Assembly (NCBI GenBank): GCA_037138335.1
Contig: JBAXIO010000003.1
Span: forward strand, 186,001 to 250,000
Origin: CAIRDP01 sp037138335
GTDB taxonomy: Bacteria > Bacteroidota > Bacteroidia > Bacteroidales > FEN-979
Direction: 5' to 3'
Length of the DNA stretch: 64,000 nucleotides
The notes beneath the pieces are model-generated. The model worked only from the letters and a program-made list of their open reading frames with translations, had not been told where the DNA came from and searched no databases. Positions 51,655 to 60,418 of this stretch are shown here, in pieces. Position 1 is the stretch's first letter. Every line of letters starts with the position of its first letter. Both the position numbers and the translations under genes were made by a program.

Positions 51655-52449
51655 ATGCTTCATTTGAAAGACAAAGGGTTTCTTACTGTTGCCTGTATAA
51701 TTCTTATTCTCTTTTTCAGCATCCCTGCAAAAAGCCAGAAAGGCATTGTTATAAATAATCCCAGGTACGATGATGATATCATTCACTTCGGATTTGTACT
51801 GGGTGGCAATATGAGCTATCTTACCATCCGGCCTGTTGCTGATTTACAACAGATTGTCTGGGACTCAACCTACCTTCCCAGCGATTTCTTACCTATGCCC
51901 CTTGGAGCCAGGGTACTGAGCATTGAATCCCGCCCCACACCTGGGTTTGTAATAAGTATCGTTAGTGACCTGAGGCTTGGTCCTTTGTTCAATTTAAGGT
52001 TTATCCCTTCTCTCAGTTTTGGCGACAGGGACCTCATATATTCAATACTCGTTTACCGCAAAACCGATACCACGGTGATGAACATCACAAAGAAAGTACC
52101 CTCCACCTATATCAACTTCCCTTTGGAATTCAAGTATAAAGCATTGAGATATGATAACTTCAGACCCTATCTCCTGGCAGGCGTTCAATATACCCTTGAC
52201 CTGGCTTCCCAGGCAAAAAAACGGGAGCAGCGGAGCTCTGACCAGAAAATCGTAAAGTTCAATCAGAACGACCTGTATATTGAAGCAGGCGTGGGATTCG
52301 ATTTCTATAACGAATGGTTCAAACTCGCCGTTGAGCTGAAAATGATGTATGGGACACAGGATATTCTCAAACGGGAACATAACATCTTTACTGATCCCGT
52401 CTCCAGGCTGAATTCCAAAATTTTCCAGCTTAGCTTTACCTTTGAATAA
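51655..52449 (+). CDS. porT: PorT family type IX secretion outer-membrane protein
   Basis: The 264-residue protein has a signal peptide (about 8-26) and a small beta-barrel with about eight strands: FGFVLGGNMSYLTI, GFVISIVSDLRLG, NLRFIPSLSFGDRDL, STYINFPLEFKYKALRY and a terminal IFQLSFTFE. The INFPLEFKYK strand and overall pattern match PorT, which is needed for type IX secretion in Porphyromonas and Flavobacterium. Position directly after menG supports it. Four type IX cargo proteins in this window fit its presence. Confidence 0.85.
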   Translation: MLHLKDKGFLTVACIILILFFSIPAKSQKGIVINNPRYDDDIIHFGFVLGGNMSYLTIRPVADLQQIVWDSTYLPSDFLPMPLGARVLSIESRPTPGFVISIVSDLRLGPLFNLRFIPSLSFGDRDLIYSILVYRKTDTTVMNITKKVPSTYINFPLEFKYKALRYDNFRPYLLAGVQYTLDLASQAKKREQRSSDQKIVKFNQNDLYIEAGVGFDFYNEWFKLAVELKMMYGTQDILKREHNIFTDPVSRLNSKIFQLSFTFE

Positions 52450-52467
52450 GCCTTTCTGCGGTTTTCT

Positions 52468-52475
52468 TATCTTTG
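52468..52475 (+). promoter_or_regulatory. -7 promoter box (TATCTTTG) before coaD
   Basis: TATCTTTG fits TAnnTTTG and ends 18 nt before the coaD ATG at 52494. It overlaps a TTG at 52473 that opens a longer frame, so translation should start at 52494. Confidence 0.6.
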
Positions 52476-52493
52476 CAGCCAAATCAAGTGATT

Positions 52494-52970
52494 ATGGAAC
52501 GAATCGCGGTTTTCCCGGGCTCTTTTGATCCGGTCACAAAAGGACATGAATCCATTATCAGACGTTCTGTCAGCCTGTTCGATAAACTGATCATTGCACT
52601 TGGGGAAAATGCCGGTAAACAATCTTATTTCACTCTTGAGCAGCGGTTTTCCTGGCTCCTGGAACTGTTTGGCGGGGAACCTAAAATTGAGATCACCCAT
52701 TACGACGGACTTACAGTAAACTTCTGCCAGTCGAAAAATGCAAGATACATTCTGAGGGGGCTCAGGACCAGTGCAGATTTTGAATTTGAACGGGGTATCG
52801 GGCAAATGAATAAACTGATGTCGCCTGATATTGAAACAGTTTTCCTGCTGTGTGAACCCGAATATGCTTCACTCAGTTCTTCAATTGTAAGGGATATTCT
52901 CAGGCATGGAGGGGATGTTGGCATGTTTATCCCTGACGGCATCAGGCTCATCACACCTTCACACGATTAG
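52494..52970 (+). CDS. coaD: Phosphopantetheine adenylyltransferase
   Basis: The 158-residue protein has the nucleotidyltransferase signature FPGSFDPVTKGHESIIRRS (first part GSFDPVTKGH), the KNARYILRGLRTSADFEFE motif, and SSSIVRDILRHGG with the ISSS-type site. It transfers AMP to phosphopantetheine in coenzyme A synthesis. The ATG at 52494 is chosen because the upstream box overlaps the longer frame. The length matches the family (about 160). Confidence 0.95.
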   Translation: MERIAVFPGSFDPVTKGHESIIRRSVSLFDKLIIALGENAGKQSYFTLEQRFSWLLELFGGEPKIEITHYDGLTVNFCQSKNARYILRGLRTSADFEFERGIGQMNKLMSPDIETVFLLCEPEYASLSSSIVRDILRHGGDVGMFIPDGIRLITPSHD

Positions 52971-53040
52971 AACTTTATTGAAGAAAGGCACATCCATTAT
53001 TATATTTATTTATTGGCATGGATTTTGACAATACGCAATT

Positions 53041-54444
53041 ATGAAGAGACTCTTTATTTTATTCCTTTTTCTTGTTATAGGGCGGATGGCATTTTCCGAG
53101 AATGTCGTCCTGAATGGAAGCGCACCGGGCGCCGAAGGAAAAATCATTACACTATCTGTTTCCCAGGATCCTCTTACGAACACAGAACAAATTCTGGCCA
53201 GGGTAAAGATCGACTCCTCGGGTAAATTTGTTATTACTGTCCCTGTCAGTGAGATCATAGTGGCGAAACTGTCCATAGAATTTCATAGCGCCGGCTTGTA
53301 TATAAACCCCGGAAAGACTTATGAGGTCAATATTTTACCCTATAAATACAATGACGTAAAGGAACTTAATCCGTTCATTAATTCGACAAACCTCCAGATT
53401 GAACTTGTTAAATTGCCTGTCGACGATCCAAACTTTGTTTTAGGGGCCTTCGATGAGATCTATAACTCTTTCCTTGTTGAGAACTTTAATGCGCTTTACA
53501 GGGACCATAATAAATCGCTGCTTGATACACTGAATGCCAGGCTTGCCGAAGCTATTGGGGATTCCCGGGATCCGTACATCAAGAACTACAATGATTACAA
53601 ACTGGCTAACCTTGTCCAGCTTACCCAGTCGATGAACCAGGCCAGGATCGGCTACACCTATTTCACTGCAAAACCGGTTCTTTACAATAATGTGGAGTAT
53701 ATGGATTTCTTCAATTCCTATTTCACAAAATATATTAACGTGACTTCCAGGATACTCAGGAAGAACGATTACCACGCCTTGCTTTCCTCCCCTGAACCTT
53801 ATAAAGCCATGATGAAAGCCCTTGAAGCGGATTCAATTCTTGAACCCGGGCAGTTGAGGGAATTGGTCCTTTTAAAAGGCCTGATGGAGATTTACAGCTC
53901 GGTCCCCGATGATCAGAAAAACATACTCTCATTGTTAAAAAGCATTGAACTGCAAAGCACAATCCCCCAGCACCGCGTGATTGCCAGGAACCTTCAGAAA
54001 ACCCTTACCCGCCTGCAGCCAGGCACTCCGGCCCCTGCATTCGTACTAAGGAACAAAGACAATAAATCGTCGGTAAAACTTGATTCCCTTAAAGGGAAAA
54101 TTGTGGTCCTGAATTTCTGGACATCCTATTGCACCGGTTGCACCAATGAAATGGAACTTATCAAGCCTATGGTTGAAAAGTTCAGGAATAAGGTTGTTTT
54201 TGTAAGCGTGTCATCAGAATATTACCGAACAAGAATGCTGATGTTCCTTGGCATGAAGAAAGACTGGAACTGGACGTTCCTCCATATTGGCGACCAGATA
54301 GATCTTTTAAAAGAATATGATGTGCGTTCTTTACCCTTGTTTGTGATCATCGATAAAGAGGGGAATATTTATAAGTATGCCGCAGATTTTCCGAGCAGTG
54401 GTCTGGAAAATTCAATAGAACACTTAATACAATCATCGAAATAA
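53041..54444 (+). CDS. Secreted TlpA-like thioredoxin family protein
   Basis: The 467-residue product has a signal peptide (about 1-19). The N-terminal half resembles the DUF4369-like and helical linker regions seen in Bacteroidota TlpA proteins (NVVLNGSAPGAEGKIITLSV). The thioredoxin-fold domain covers about 330-465, starting GTPAPAFVLRNKD, with the active CxxC in FWTSYCTGCTNEM. A YDVRSLPLFVIIDKEGNIY segment contains the cis-Pro. It likely works as a periplasmic disulfide reductase or isomerase. secA lies 33 bp downstream. Confidence 0.85.
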   Translation: MKRLFILFLFLVIGRMAFSENVVLNGSAPGAEGKIITLSVSQDPLTNTEQILARVKIDSSGKFVITVPVSEIIVAKLSIEFHSAGLYINPGKTYEVNILPYKYNDVKELNPFINSTNLQIELVKLPVDDPNFVLGAFDEIYNSFLVENFNALYRDHNKSLLDTLNARLAEAIGDSRDPYIKNYNDYKLANLVQLTQSMNQARIGYTYFTAKPVLYNNVEYMDFFNSYFTKYINVTSRILRKNDYHALLSSPEPYKAMMKALEADSILEPGQLRELVLLKGLMEIYSSVPDDQKNILSLLKSIELQSTIPQHRVIARNLQKTLTRLQPGTPAPAFVLRNKDNKSSVKLDSLKGKIVVLNFWTSYCTGCTNEMELIKPMVEKFRNKVVFVSVSSEYYRTRMLMFLGMKKDWNWTFLHIGDQIDLLKEYDVRSLPLFVIIDKEGNIYKYAADFPSSGLENSIEHLIQSSK

Positions 54445-54477
54445 ACCTGCCGCTGAAATACCGGCAACATAGAAATT

Positions 54478-57400
54478 ATGCTTGATATTTTAAAAAAATT
54501 TCTGGGAAGTAAATCCGCAAGGGATATTAAAACAATCAATCCCCAGGTTGATGCAGCCCTTGAATACGGAAAAGCTTTCCGGGCGATCAGTAATGATCAG
54601 CTGAGGGCGAAAACACTGGAATTCAAACAACGGATAAAAGAAAGGATAACAGGCAAACAGCAGGAGATCTCTGAACTTCGTACCAAACTGAACTCCGACG
54701 ATGTCCCTATTGATGAAAAGGAAGACATGTATAAGGAGCTTGACAAGCTTGAAAAAGACGAATATGAACTTATCCAGGATGAACTGAAAGCGATACTCCC
54801 CGAAGCCTTTGCCGTTGTAAAAGAAACTGCACAGCGGTTCGTTGAAAATGAATGGGTCGAAGTAACCCCTACCGATATGGACAGGGACCTTGCAACCCGG
54901 CGTGACAGTGTTGAGATCGCAGGTGAAACTGCCAGGTACAGGAATTCCTGGACTGCCGGTGGAAGTACCATACGCTGGGATATGGTGCATTATGACTGCC
55001 AGCTTATCGGTGGCGTTGTGCTGCATGACGGCAAGATTGCCGAAATGGCTACTGGTGAAGGTAAAACCCTTGTGGCAACTTTGCCGGTATACCTGAATGC
55101 GCTGTCGGGAAGGGGTGTTCACATTGTTACGGTGAACGATTATCTGGCCAAACGCGACTCGGAATGGATGGGAACCTTATTTGAATTCCATGGTCTGAGG
55201 GTTGATTGTATCGACAAGCATGAACCCAACTCCAATGCCAGGAGGAACGCCTATAATGCCGATATAACATACGGAACCAATAATGAATTCGGGTTTGATT
55301 ACCTCCGTGACAATATGACGGGAAACCCTGAGGAAATGGTACAGCGTCCGCATAATTATGCAATAGTGGATGAGGTCGACTCGGTCCTTATTGATGATGC
55401 CCGTACACCCCTGATTATTTCAGGACCTACGCCTAAAGGGGATGACCAGTTGTTTGAAGAACTCAAGCCGCAGGTCGTGAAACTTTATAATGCCCAGAGG
55501 AACCTGGTCACCAAGCTTCTTGCAGAAGCAAAACAGCTGTCCTCCGACCCTGACAATTCTGAGAATATGAAGAAGGCCGGTGAGCAGATTTTACGCTGCC
55601 ATCATGGCCTCCCGAAGAACAAAGCACTGATCAAGTTCCTTAGCGAGCAGGGAATGCGGGCCCTGATGCAGAAGACAGAAAACTTCTACCTCCAGGAACA
55701 GGCAAAGAACATGCATGTCATTGATGATGAGCTTTTCTTCATCATCGACGAAAAGAACAATACTATCGAGCTGACGGAACAGGGGATAGACCTGCTTACC
55801 GAATCGTATGAGGATGCTTCTTTTTATATCTTGCCGGATATGGGAGCCGTGATCGCCGACTTAGAGCGCTCAGGATTGTCAGACTTTGACAAGGCAGAGA
55901 AGAAAGATGCGCTCATGCTTGACTATTCCATCAAATCGGAAAGGGTGCATACCGTGAACCAGCTGATCAAAGCCTATGCTTTGTTTGAGAAGGACGTGGA
56001 GTATGTTGTGATGGACAACAAGATCAAGATTGTTGATGAACAGACCGGCCGTATTCTTGAAGGCCGCCGTTATTCGGAAGGCCTGCACCAGGCAATTGAA
56101 GCTAAGGAAAGTGTTAAAGTGGAAGCCGCCACACAGACCTATGCCACCATCACACTTCAGAATTATTTCAGGATGTATAAGAAACTTGCCGGGATGACGG
56201 GTACAGCCGAAACCGAAGCCGGTGAGCTCTGGAATATTTATAAACTGGATGTTGTGGTGATACCGACCAACCGCAAGGTGATCCGTGACGACAGGGAAGA
56301 CCTGGTATACAAAACAAAACGTGAAAAGTTCAACGCGGTTATCCAGGAGATACAGGATCTCACCCAAAAAGGAAGGCCCGTTCTTGTGGGTACTACCTCT
56401 GTGGAAACTTCCGAATTGCTTAGCCGTATGCTCAAGAGGGTAAATATCGCCCATAATGTCCTGAATGCAAAATTACATGCCAAGGAAGCCGATATCGTAG
56501 CCGAAGCCGGTAAGTCGGGCACGGTAACCATCGCTACAAATATGGCCGGCCGTGGTACCGACATCAAGCTTGGAACTGGTGTAAAGGAAGCCGGCGGTCT
56601 TGCCATCATAGGCACTGAACGCCATGAGTCACGCCGCGTTGACAGGCAGCTTAGAGGCCGCTCAGGCCGCCAGGGAGACCCGGGTAGCTCCCAGTTTTTT
56701 GTTTCTCTTGAGGATGACCTGATGAGGATGTTCGGCTCGGACCGTATCGCAAGGATCATGGATAGCCTCGGGATCAAAGAAGGGGAGGTGATACAGCATT
56801 CGATGATTACCAGGTCTATTGAAAGAGCCCAGAAGAAAGTTGAAGAAAACAATTTTGGTATCCGTAAACGCTTGCTGGAATACGACGATGTCATGAATAT
56901 CCAGCGCGAAGCTATTTACAAGAAAAGGCACCATGCACTGTTTGGTGACAGGCTTGCCGTCGACATTGCCAACATGATGTACGATGTTTGCGAGACCATC
57001 GTCCTTGACCACCACGACGACCGCGATTTTGAAGGTTTCAAATTTGACCTGATCAAGGAATTCGCCGCCGAACCTCCTATGGATTTGGTTAAATTCCAGC
57101 AGGCTAATGCTTCCGAAGTGTCAGAATCCCTTTTTGCGCATATTTACAAACGTTACAAAAATAAGGGGGAGCACATCGCTGCCAAAACCTTCCCTGTGAT
57201 CAAGGATGTTCTTGAAAATGAACCCAGGTATGAGAATATCGCGATACCGGTTACCGACGGACTGAAGACTATGCAGGTGGTTACAAACCTCCGTAAAGCT
57301 CTTGAAGACAAAGGAAAAGAAGTTGTCATCTCTATCGAAAAGGGAATTGTGCTTTCAATGATCGACAACGCATGGAAAGAACATCTCCGCGAAATGGACG

Positions 57401-57762
57401 ACCTGAAGCAAAGTGTTCAAAATGCTGCATACGAACAGAAAGACCCCTTGCTTATTTATAAATTTGAATCCTTTGAACTGTTTAAAACCATGGTTCAGCG
57501 AACAAATAAGGAGATCCTTTCTTTCCTTATCAAGGCCGACGTTCCTATCCAGGTTGAGAATGTTAAGGAAGCCCAGCTCCCGAAAAAGACCGACCGGGGC
57601 CGGTACAAGGAAGAACGCTCAGACCTTCTTTCACAGGCCAATACCGATACACAGGAGAAATCACGCCCCCAGCCTGTTAAAGTTGAAAAGAAAGTCGGAA
57701 GGAATGACCCCTGCCCCTGCGGAAGCGGTAAGAAATTTAAAAATTGTCACGGGCTTGGGTAG
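54478..57762 (+). CDS. secA: Protein translocase ATPase SecA
   Basis: The 1094-residue motor has the DEAD-type motifs: MATGEGKT (Walker A), a VDEVDSVLIDDARTPLIISGP stretch, ATNMAGRGTDIKLG and GTERHESRRVDRQLRGRSGRQGDPGSSQFF (shown in parts). The C-terminal SEC-C zinc domain CPCGSGKKFKNCHG is intact. It drives proteins through SecYEG, including the signal-peptide bearing type IX cargo in this window. It is longer than E. coli SecA (901) because of insertions typical of Bacteroidota, mainly between 320 and 430. Confidence 0.97.
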   Translation: MLDILKKFLGSKSARDIKTINPQVDAALEYGKAFRAISNDQLRAKTLEFKQRIKERITGKQQEISELRTKLNSDDVPIDEKEDMYKELDKLEKDEYELIQDELKAILPEAFAVVKETAQRFVENEWVEVTPTDMDRDLATRRDSVEIAGETARYRNSWTAGGSTIRWDMVHYDCQLIGGVVLHDGKIAEMATGEGKTLVATLPVYLNALSGRGVHIVTVNDYLAKRDSEWMGTLFEFHGLRVDCIDKHEPNSNARRNAYNADITYGTNNEFGFDYLRDNMTGNPEEMVQRPHNYAIVDEVDSVLIDDARTPLIISGPTPKGDDQLFEELKPQVVKLYNAQRNLVTKLLAEAKQLSSDPDNSENMKKAGEQILRCHHGLPKNKALIKFLSEQGMRALMQKTENFYLQEQAKNMHVIDDELFFIIDEKNNTIELTEQGIDLLTESYEDASFYILPDMGAVIADLERSGLSDFDKAEKKDALMLDYSIKSERVHTVNQLIKAYALFEKDVEYVVMDNKIKIVDEQTGRILEGRRYSEGLHQAIEAKESVKVEAATQTYATITLQNYFRMYKKLAGMTGTAETEAGELWNIYKLDVVVIPTNRKVIRDDREDLVYKTKREKFNAVIQEIQDLTQKGRPVLVGTTSVETSELLSRMLKRVNIAHNVLNAKLHAKEADIVAEAGKSGTVTIATNMAGRGTDIKLGTGVKEAGGLAIIGTERHESRRVDRQLRGRSGRQGDPGSSQFFVSLEDDLMRMFGSDRIARIMDSLGIKEGEVIQHSMITRSIERAQKKVEENNFGIRKRLLEYDDVMNIQREAIYKKRHHALFGDRLAVDIANMMYDVCETIVLDHHDDRDFEGFKFDLIKEFAAEPPMDLVKFQQANASEVSESLFAHIYKRYKNKGEHIAAKTFPVIKDVLENEPRYENIAIPVTDGLKTMQVVTNLRKALEDKGKEVVISIEKGIVLSMIDNAWKEHLREMDDLKQSVQNAAYEQKDPLLIYKFESFELFKTMVQRTNKEILSFLIKADVPIQVENVKEAQLPKKTDRGRYKEERSDLLSQANTDTQEKSRPQPVKVEKKVGRNDPCPCGSGKKFKNCHGLG

Positions 57763-57774
57763 GATTAATTAATC

Positions 57775-57854
57775 GACAGCCGGCAGTCGGCAGTCAACAG
57801 TCGGCAATTGAAAGCCTCTATTCACCAGTCACTAGTCACCAGTCACTGTTCACT
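57775..57854. repeat. Two degenerate short-period repeats before pyrH
   Basis: 57775-57810 holds AGTCGGC/AGTCAAC-type 7-bp units. 57821-57854 holds CACCAGT/CACTAGT/CACTGTT-type 7-bp units. They fill most of the 106-bp gap between secA and pyrH. No promoter box is obvious. The second block resembles the repeats at 46307-46329. Confidence 0.65.
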
Positions 57855-57868
57855 AAAAATAAAAGGGT

Positions 57869-58576
57869 ATGAAACTGAAACGAATTCTTCTAAAACTCTC
57901 CGGAGAAGCCCTCGAAGGGAAACAGGGTTATGGGATCGATCCTGACCGTCTTCTTGATTATGCCGAAGAAATCAAATCTGCTGCCTCAGGAGGTGTGCAG
58001 ATTGCCATAGTCATCGGCGGAGGCAATATTTTCAGGGGGCTTCAGGGAACCCGCTATGGTGTCGACCGTGTACAGGGAGACTATATGGGGATGCTGGCAA
58101 CCGTCATCAACAGCATGGCCTTGCAGGATGCCCTTGAAAAAAAAGGCTTGAAAGTAAAACACCTGGGTGGTATTGCGATTGATCCGATTTGCGAAAGTAT
58201 GAGCCGGAAACAGGCGATCTGCTATCTTGAAGCAGGATATGTTGTTCTGATCAGCGGAGGCACAGGAAATCCTTATTTCACTACCGACAGCGCCTCCGCT
58301 TTGAGAGCAGTGGAGATCAAGGCCGATGCTATACTCAAAGGGACCAGGGTCGACGGGGTTTATACCGCAGATCCCGAAAAGGATAAAAAGGCAAAAAAGT
58401 ATGATACACTGAGCTTTGATGAAGCATATCAAAAGAACCTGAAGATCATGGACCTGACCGCATTTACACTTTGCAGGGAAAATAATCTGCCTATCATAGT
58501 GTTCAATATGAACCAAAAAGGCAACCTGCTTAAAATCATTCAGGGAAAGAAGACCGGAACTATTGTTCAAAATTGA
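57869..58576 (+). CDS. pyrH: UMP kinase
   Basis: The 235-residue amino acid kinase fold protein has KRILLKLSGEALEGKQGYGID (first part LKLSGEAL), VIGGGNIFRG, a GNPYFTTDSASALRA motif and DGVYTADPEKDKKA. It phosphorylates UMP to UDP and is a hexamer regulated by GTP and UTP in bacteria. frr lies 32 bp downstream, the conserved pyrH-frr order. The repeats upstream separate it from secA. Confidence 0.97.
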   Translation: MKLKRILLKLSGEALEGKQGYGIDPDRLLDYAEEIKSAASGGVQIAIVIGGGNIFRGLQGTRYGVDRVQGDYMGMLATVINSMALQDALEKKGLKVKHLGGIAIDPICESMSRKQAICYLEAGYVVLISGGTGNPYFTTDSASALRAVEIKADAILKGTRVDGVYTADPEKDKKAKKYDTLSFDEAYQKNLKIMDLTAFTLCRENNLPIIVFNMNQKGNLLKIIQGKKTGTIVQN

Positions 58577-58584
58577 TAATTTTG
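58577..58584 (+). promoter_or_regulatory. -7 promoter box (TAATTTTG) between pyrH and frr
   Basis: TAATTTTG directly after the pyrH stop codon fits TAnnTTTG and lies 25 nt before the frr ATG at 58609. No -33 TTTG is found at the right distance. frr may have its own promoter besides read-through. Confidence 0.4.
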
Positions 58585-58608
58585 AGTCGAATTCAACAAA
58601 TCTGAACA

Positions 58609-59172
58609 ATGAACGAAGAAATAGAGTTCACGATAGAAGAAGCTAAGGAAGGGATGCAGAATGCCTTGCACCACCTTGAAAAGGAAATTCAGAAACTCCG
58701 TGCAGGCAAGGCCAGTCCGCAAATGCTCGAAGGGGTTAAAATTGATTACTACGGTGTGATGACTTCCATTGACCAGACAGCCAACATCAGTTCCCCCGAT
58801 GCCCGCCAGATCATTGTACAACCCTGGGATAAAAGCGTGCTCGGCCTGATCGAAAAAGCAATACAGGCTGCCAACCTCGGGTTCAATCCAAAAAATGAAG
58901 GCGAGATCCTGAGGATTGTTGTTCCTCCGCTTACCGAGGAACGCCGCCGTGACCTGGTAAAAAAAGCCAAAGCAGAAGCCGAAAATGCCAAGATCAGTAT
59001 CCGCAGCATCCGCCGGAGCGCGAATGAAACGGCCAAACAACTGAAAAAAGACGGGGTCCCTGAGGATGAGGTAGATAAACTGGAAGCCGATATCCAGAAA
59101 GTTACCGATGAATTCATTACTAAAGTGGATAAGATCCTTGAAATCAAAGAAAAAGATATAATGACAGTTTGA
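58609..59172 (+). CDS. frr: Ribosome recycling factor
   Basis: The 187-residue protein has the three-helix bundle signatures of RRF: KLRAGKASPQMLEGVKIDYYG, ISSPDARQIIVQPWDKS and PPLTEERRRDLVKKAKAEAENAKISIRSIRR (in parts). With EF-G it splits the ribosome after termination. It sits after pyrH and 1 bp before a DUF3795 gene. The length matches the family (185). Confidence 0.97.
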   Translation: MNEEIEFTIEEAKEGMQNALHHLEKEIQKLRAGKASPQMLEGVKIDYYGVMTSIDQTANISSPDARQIIVQPWDKSVLGLIEKAIQAANLGFNPKNEGEILRIVVPPLTEERRRDLVKKAKAEAENAKISIRSIRRSANETAKQLKKDGVPEDEVDKLEADIQKVTDEFITKVDKILEIKEKDIMTV

Positions 59173-59173
59173 T

Positions 59174-59530
59174 ATGCCTGTTAAATCTATTATCTCCGAC
59201 CAGTCCCTGATTGCTTTTTGCGGACTTTATTGCGGTGCATGTTCCAAATATCGTGCCGAAAAATGCCCCGGCTGCCATGAGAATAATAAAGCAGGATGGT
59301 GTAAGGTCAGGGAATGCAATATCTCCAACAATTATCAGAGCTGCGCCGACTGCAAGGAGTTCAGGAACCCTATGGATTGTAAAAAATTCAACAATTTCTT
59401 TTCAAAGATATATGCCCTGATGTATAAATCTGACAGGGCGGCCTGCGTGGCCAAAATAAAAGCAGAGGGCTACAGGGCCTTCGCATCCTACATGGCTGTG
59501 CACCAGCTGCAGGTGATCAAACGGAAATGA
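59174..59530 (+). CDS. DUF3795 family Cys-rich protein
   Basis: The 118-residue protein carries many Cys in CxxC-like pairs: FCGLYCGACSKY, KCPGCHE, WCKVREC, SCADC and DCKKF. This layout matches DUF3795, a family likely to bind a metal or Fe-S cluster. The C-terminal part is helical (AFASYMAVHQLQVI). Its role is unknown. The gene starts 1 bp after frr and ends 3 bp before the FNR-like gene in the opposite direction. Confidence 0.8.
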   Translation: MPVKSIISDQSLIAFCGLYCGACSKYRAEKCPGCHENNKAGWCKVRECNISNNYQSCADCKEFRNPMDCKKFNNFFSKIYALMYKSDRAACVAKIKAEGYRAFASYMAVHQLQVIKRK

Positions 59531-59533
59531 AAA

Positions 59534-60235
59534 TTAACCGTGTTTGCTGATCTTCTGCAAACGCTCCGGATCATTCAGGATTATCTTCTTCCCTTCAACG
59601 GTTATCAGGCCCTCATTGTGGAATTTACGCAGCGTATGGATCACGTTTTCCTTGGAACAGCCTGCAAATTCAGCAAATTCCTGCCTCGACAATGAGAGCA
59701 CGAACGCATCGTTCATATATATATTCTGGGAGAGAAAGATCAGTATATCGGCAATCCGGCCGTTCACCTGTTTGTGGGCCAGGCTTATAAAGTTGAAAAT
59801 GGAACTGCGGAAGACATCCGTAATGAATTGCAGCATCTTGAAAAGGTACAAGGTGTTTCCCAATGCAATCCTGGTCAGAAGAGCAACATCAATAGTACAC
59901 CCTTCACAATCCTCAATCGCACATACCGAAAACAAATTGAACTCGGCATTGACCAGGTTGGCTCCTCCGATTAATGCAGGAGCTTTGTTGATGGAAAGAA
60001 TGAGATTTTTACCGTTCTCATCCTCATAATTGAATTTGATGATACCTTTCCTTAGAAATAGAAAGTGGGTCGACTTGGCTCCCTGCTTCAGAATGACTTC
60101 CCCTTTCTTATACCTGAGCTGAACTGACTTGGATCTGAGTTTCTCAAACTCCTCCTTCTGGATATACTGACAGCTGATCGTCCTGAAAAGGCAATCTTCA
60201 CAGTCAAAGTAACGCTGGGGATTGATCTGGCTCAT
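59534..60235 (-). CDS. Crp/Fnr family regulator with possible Fe-S cluster
   Basis: The 233-residue protein has a cNMP-like beta-barrel (about 25-120, KKGEVILKQGAKSTHFLFLRKGIIK), a dimer helix (130-160) and a C-terminal HTH (SRQEFAEFAGCSKENVIHTLRKF). The N-terminus has C12-x2-C15-x6-C22, and C105 and C110 sit in the barrel. This resembles the ligand layout of oxygen-sensing FNR (three N-terminal Cys plus one central). It could therefore be an oxygen or redox sensor, an inference from spacing. It is divergent from the ABC ATPase/GTPase/nifS/hydE genes, which it may control. A -7 box for its own gene lies at 60249-60256. Confidence 0.85.
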   Translation of the reverse strand: MSQINPQRYFDCEDCLFRTISCQYIQKEEFEKLRSKSVQLRYKKGEVILKQGAKSTHFLFLRKGIIKFNYEDENGKNLILSINKAPALIGGANLVNAEFNLFSVCAIEDCEGCTIDVALLTRIALGNTLYLFKMLQFITDVFRSSIFNFISLAHKQVNGRIADILIFLSQNIYMNDAFVLSLSRQEFAEFAGCSKENVIHTLRKFHNEGLITVEGKKIILNDPERLQKISKHG

Positions 60236-60248
60236 AAGGTATTTTCAA

Positions 60249-60256
60249 CAAAAGTA
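60249..60256 (-). promoter_or_regulatory. -7 promoter box (TACTTTTG) for the FNR-like gene
   Basis: TACTTTTG on the minus strand fits TAnnTTTG and lies 13 nt upstream of the ATG at 60235. The TTTG at -33 is missing. It shares a 183-bp divergent spacer with the ABC ATPase gene. Confidence 0.5.
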
Positions 60257-60369
60257 CTTGATTTTCATGTATCGAAAGGTGAAATAATGCAGTTTTTAAA
60301 ATGTAACACATCAGGTAAAAGGGCACTTTCTTTCAGTCTCAGCTATAATATTGGCAATCAGCATAATCT

Positions 60370-60377
60370 TAATTTTG
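60370..60377 (+). promoter_or_regulatory. -7 promoter box (TAATTTTG) for the ABC ATPase-hydE cluster
   Basis: TAATTTTG fits TAnnTTTG and lies 41 nt before the ATG at 60419. A TTG at 60351-60353 lies 16 nt upstream of the box. An FNR-type palindrome could not be confirmed in the spacer. Confidence 0.45.
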
Positions 60378-60418
60378 CTCCGAACAATTTCAATTAAATT
60401 CTTAATAAAATATTATAC

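Noticed and set aside
54450..54470. Terminator between the TlpA-like gene and secA
   Set aside because: TGCCG and CGGCA can pair, but the stem is 5 bp and no T-run follows.
59211..59420. Frame overlapping the DUF3795 gene
   Set aside because: The Cys-pair pattern of the main frame is a clear family feature; the alternative has none.
60258..60275. FNR operator between the FNR-like gene and the ABC ATPase gene (TTGAT ... ATCGA)
   Set aside because: The half-sites are 8 bp apart instead of 4 and one base is off consensus, so it is not convincing.
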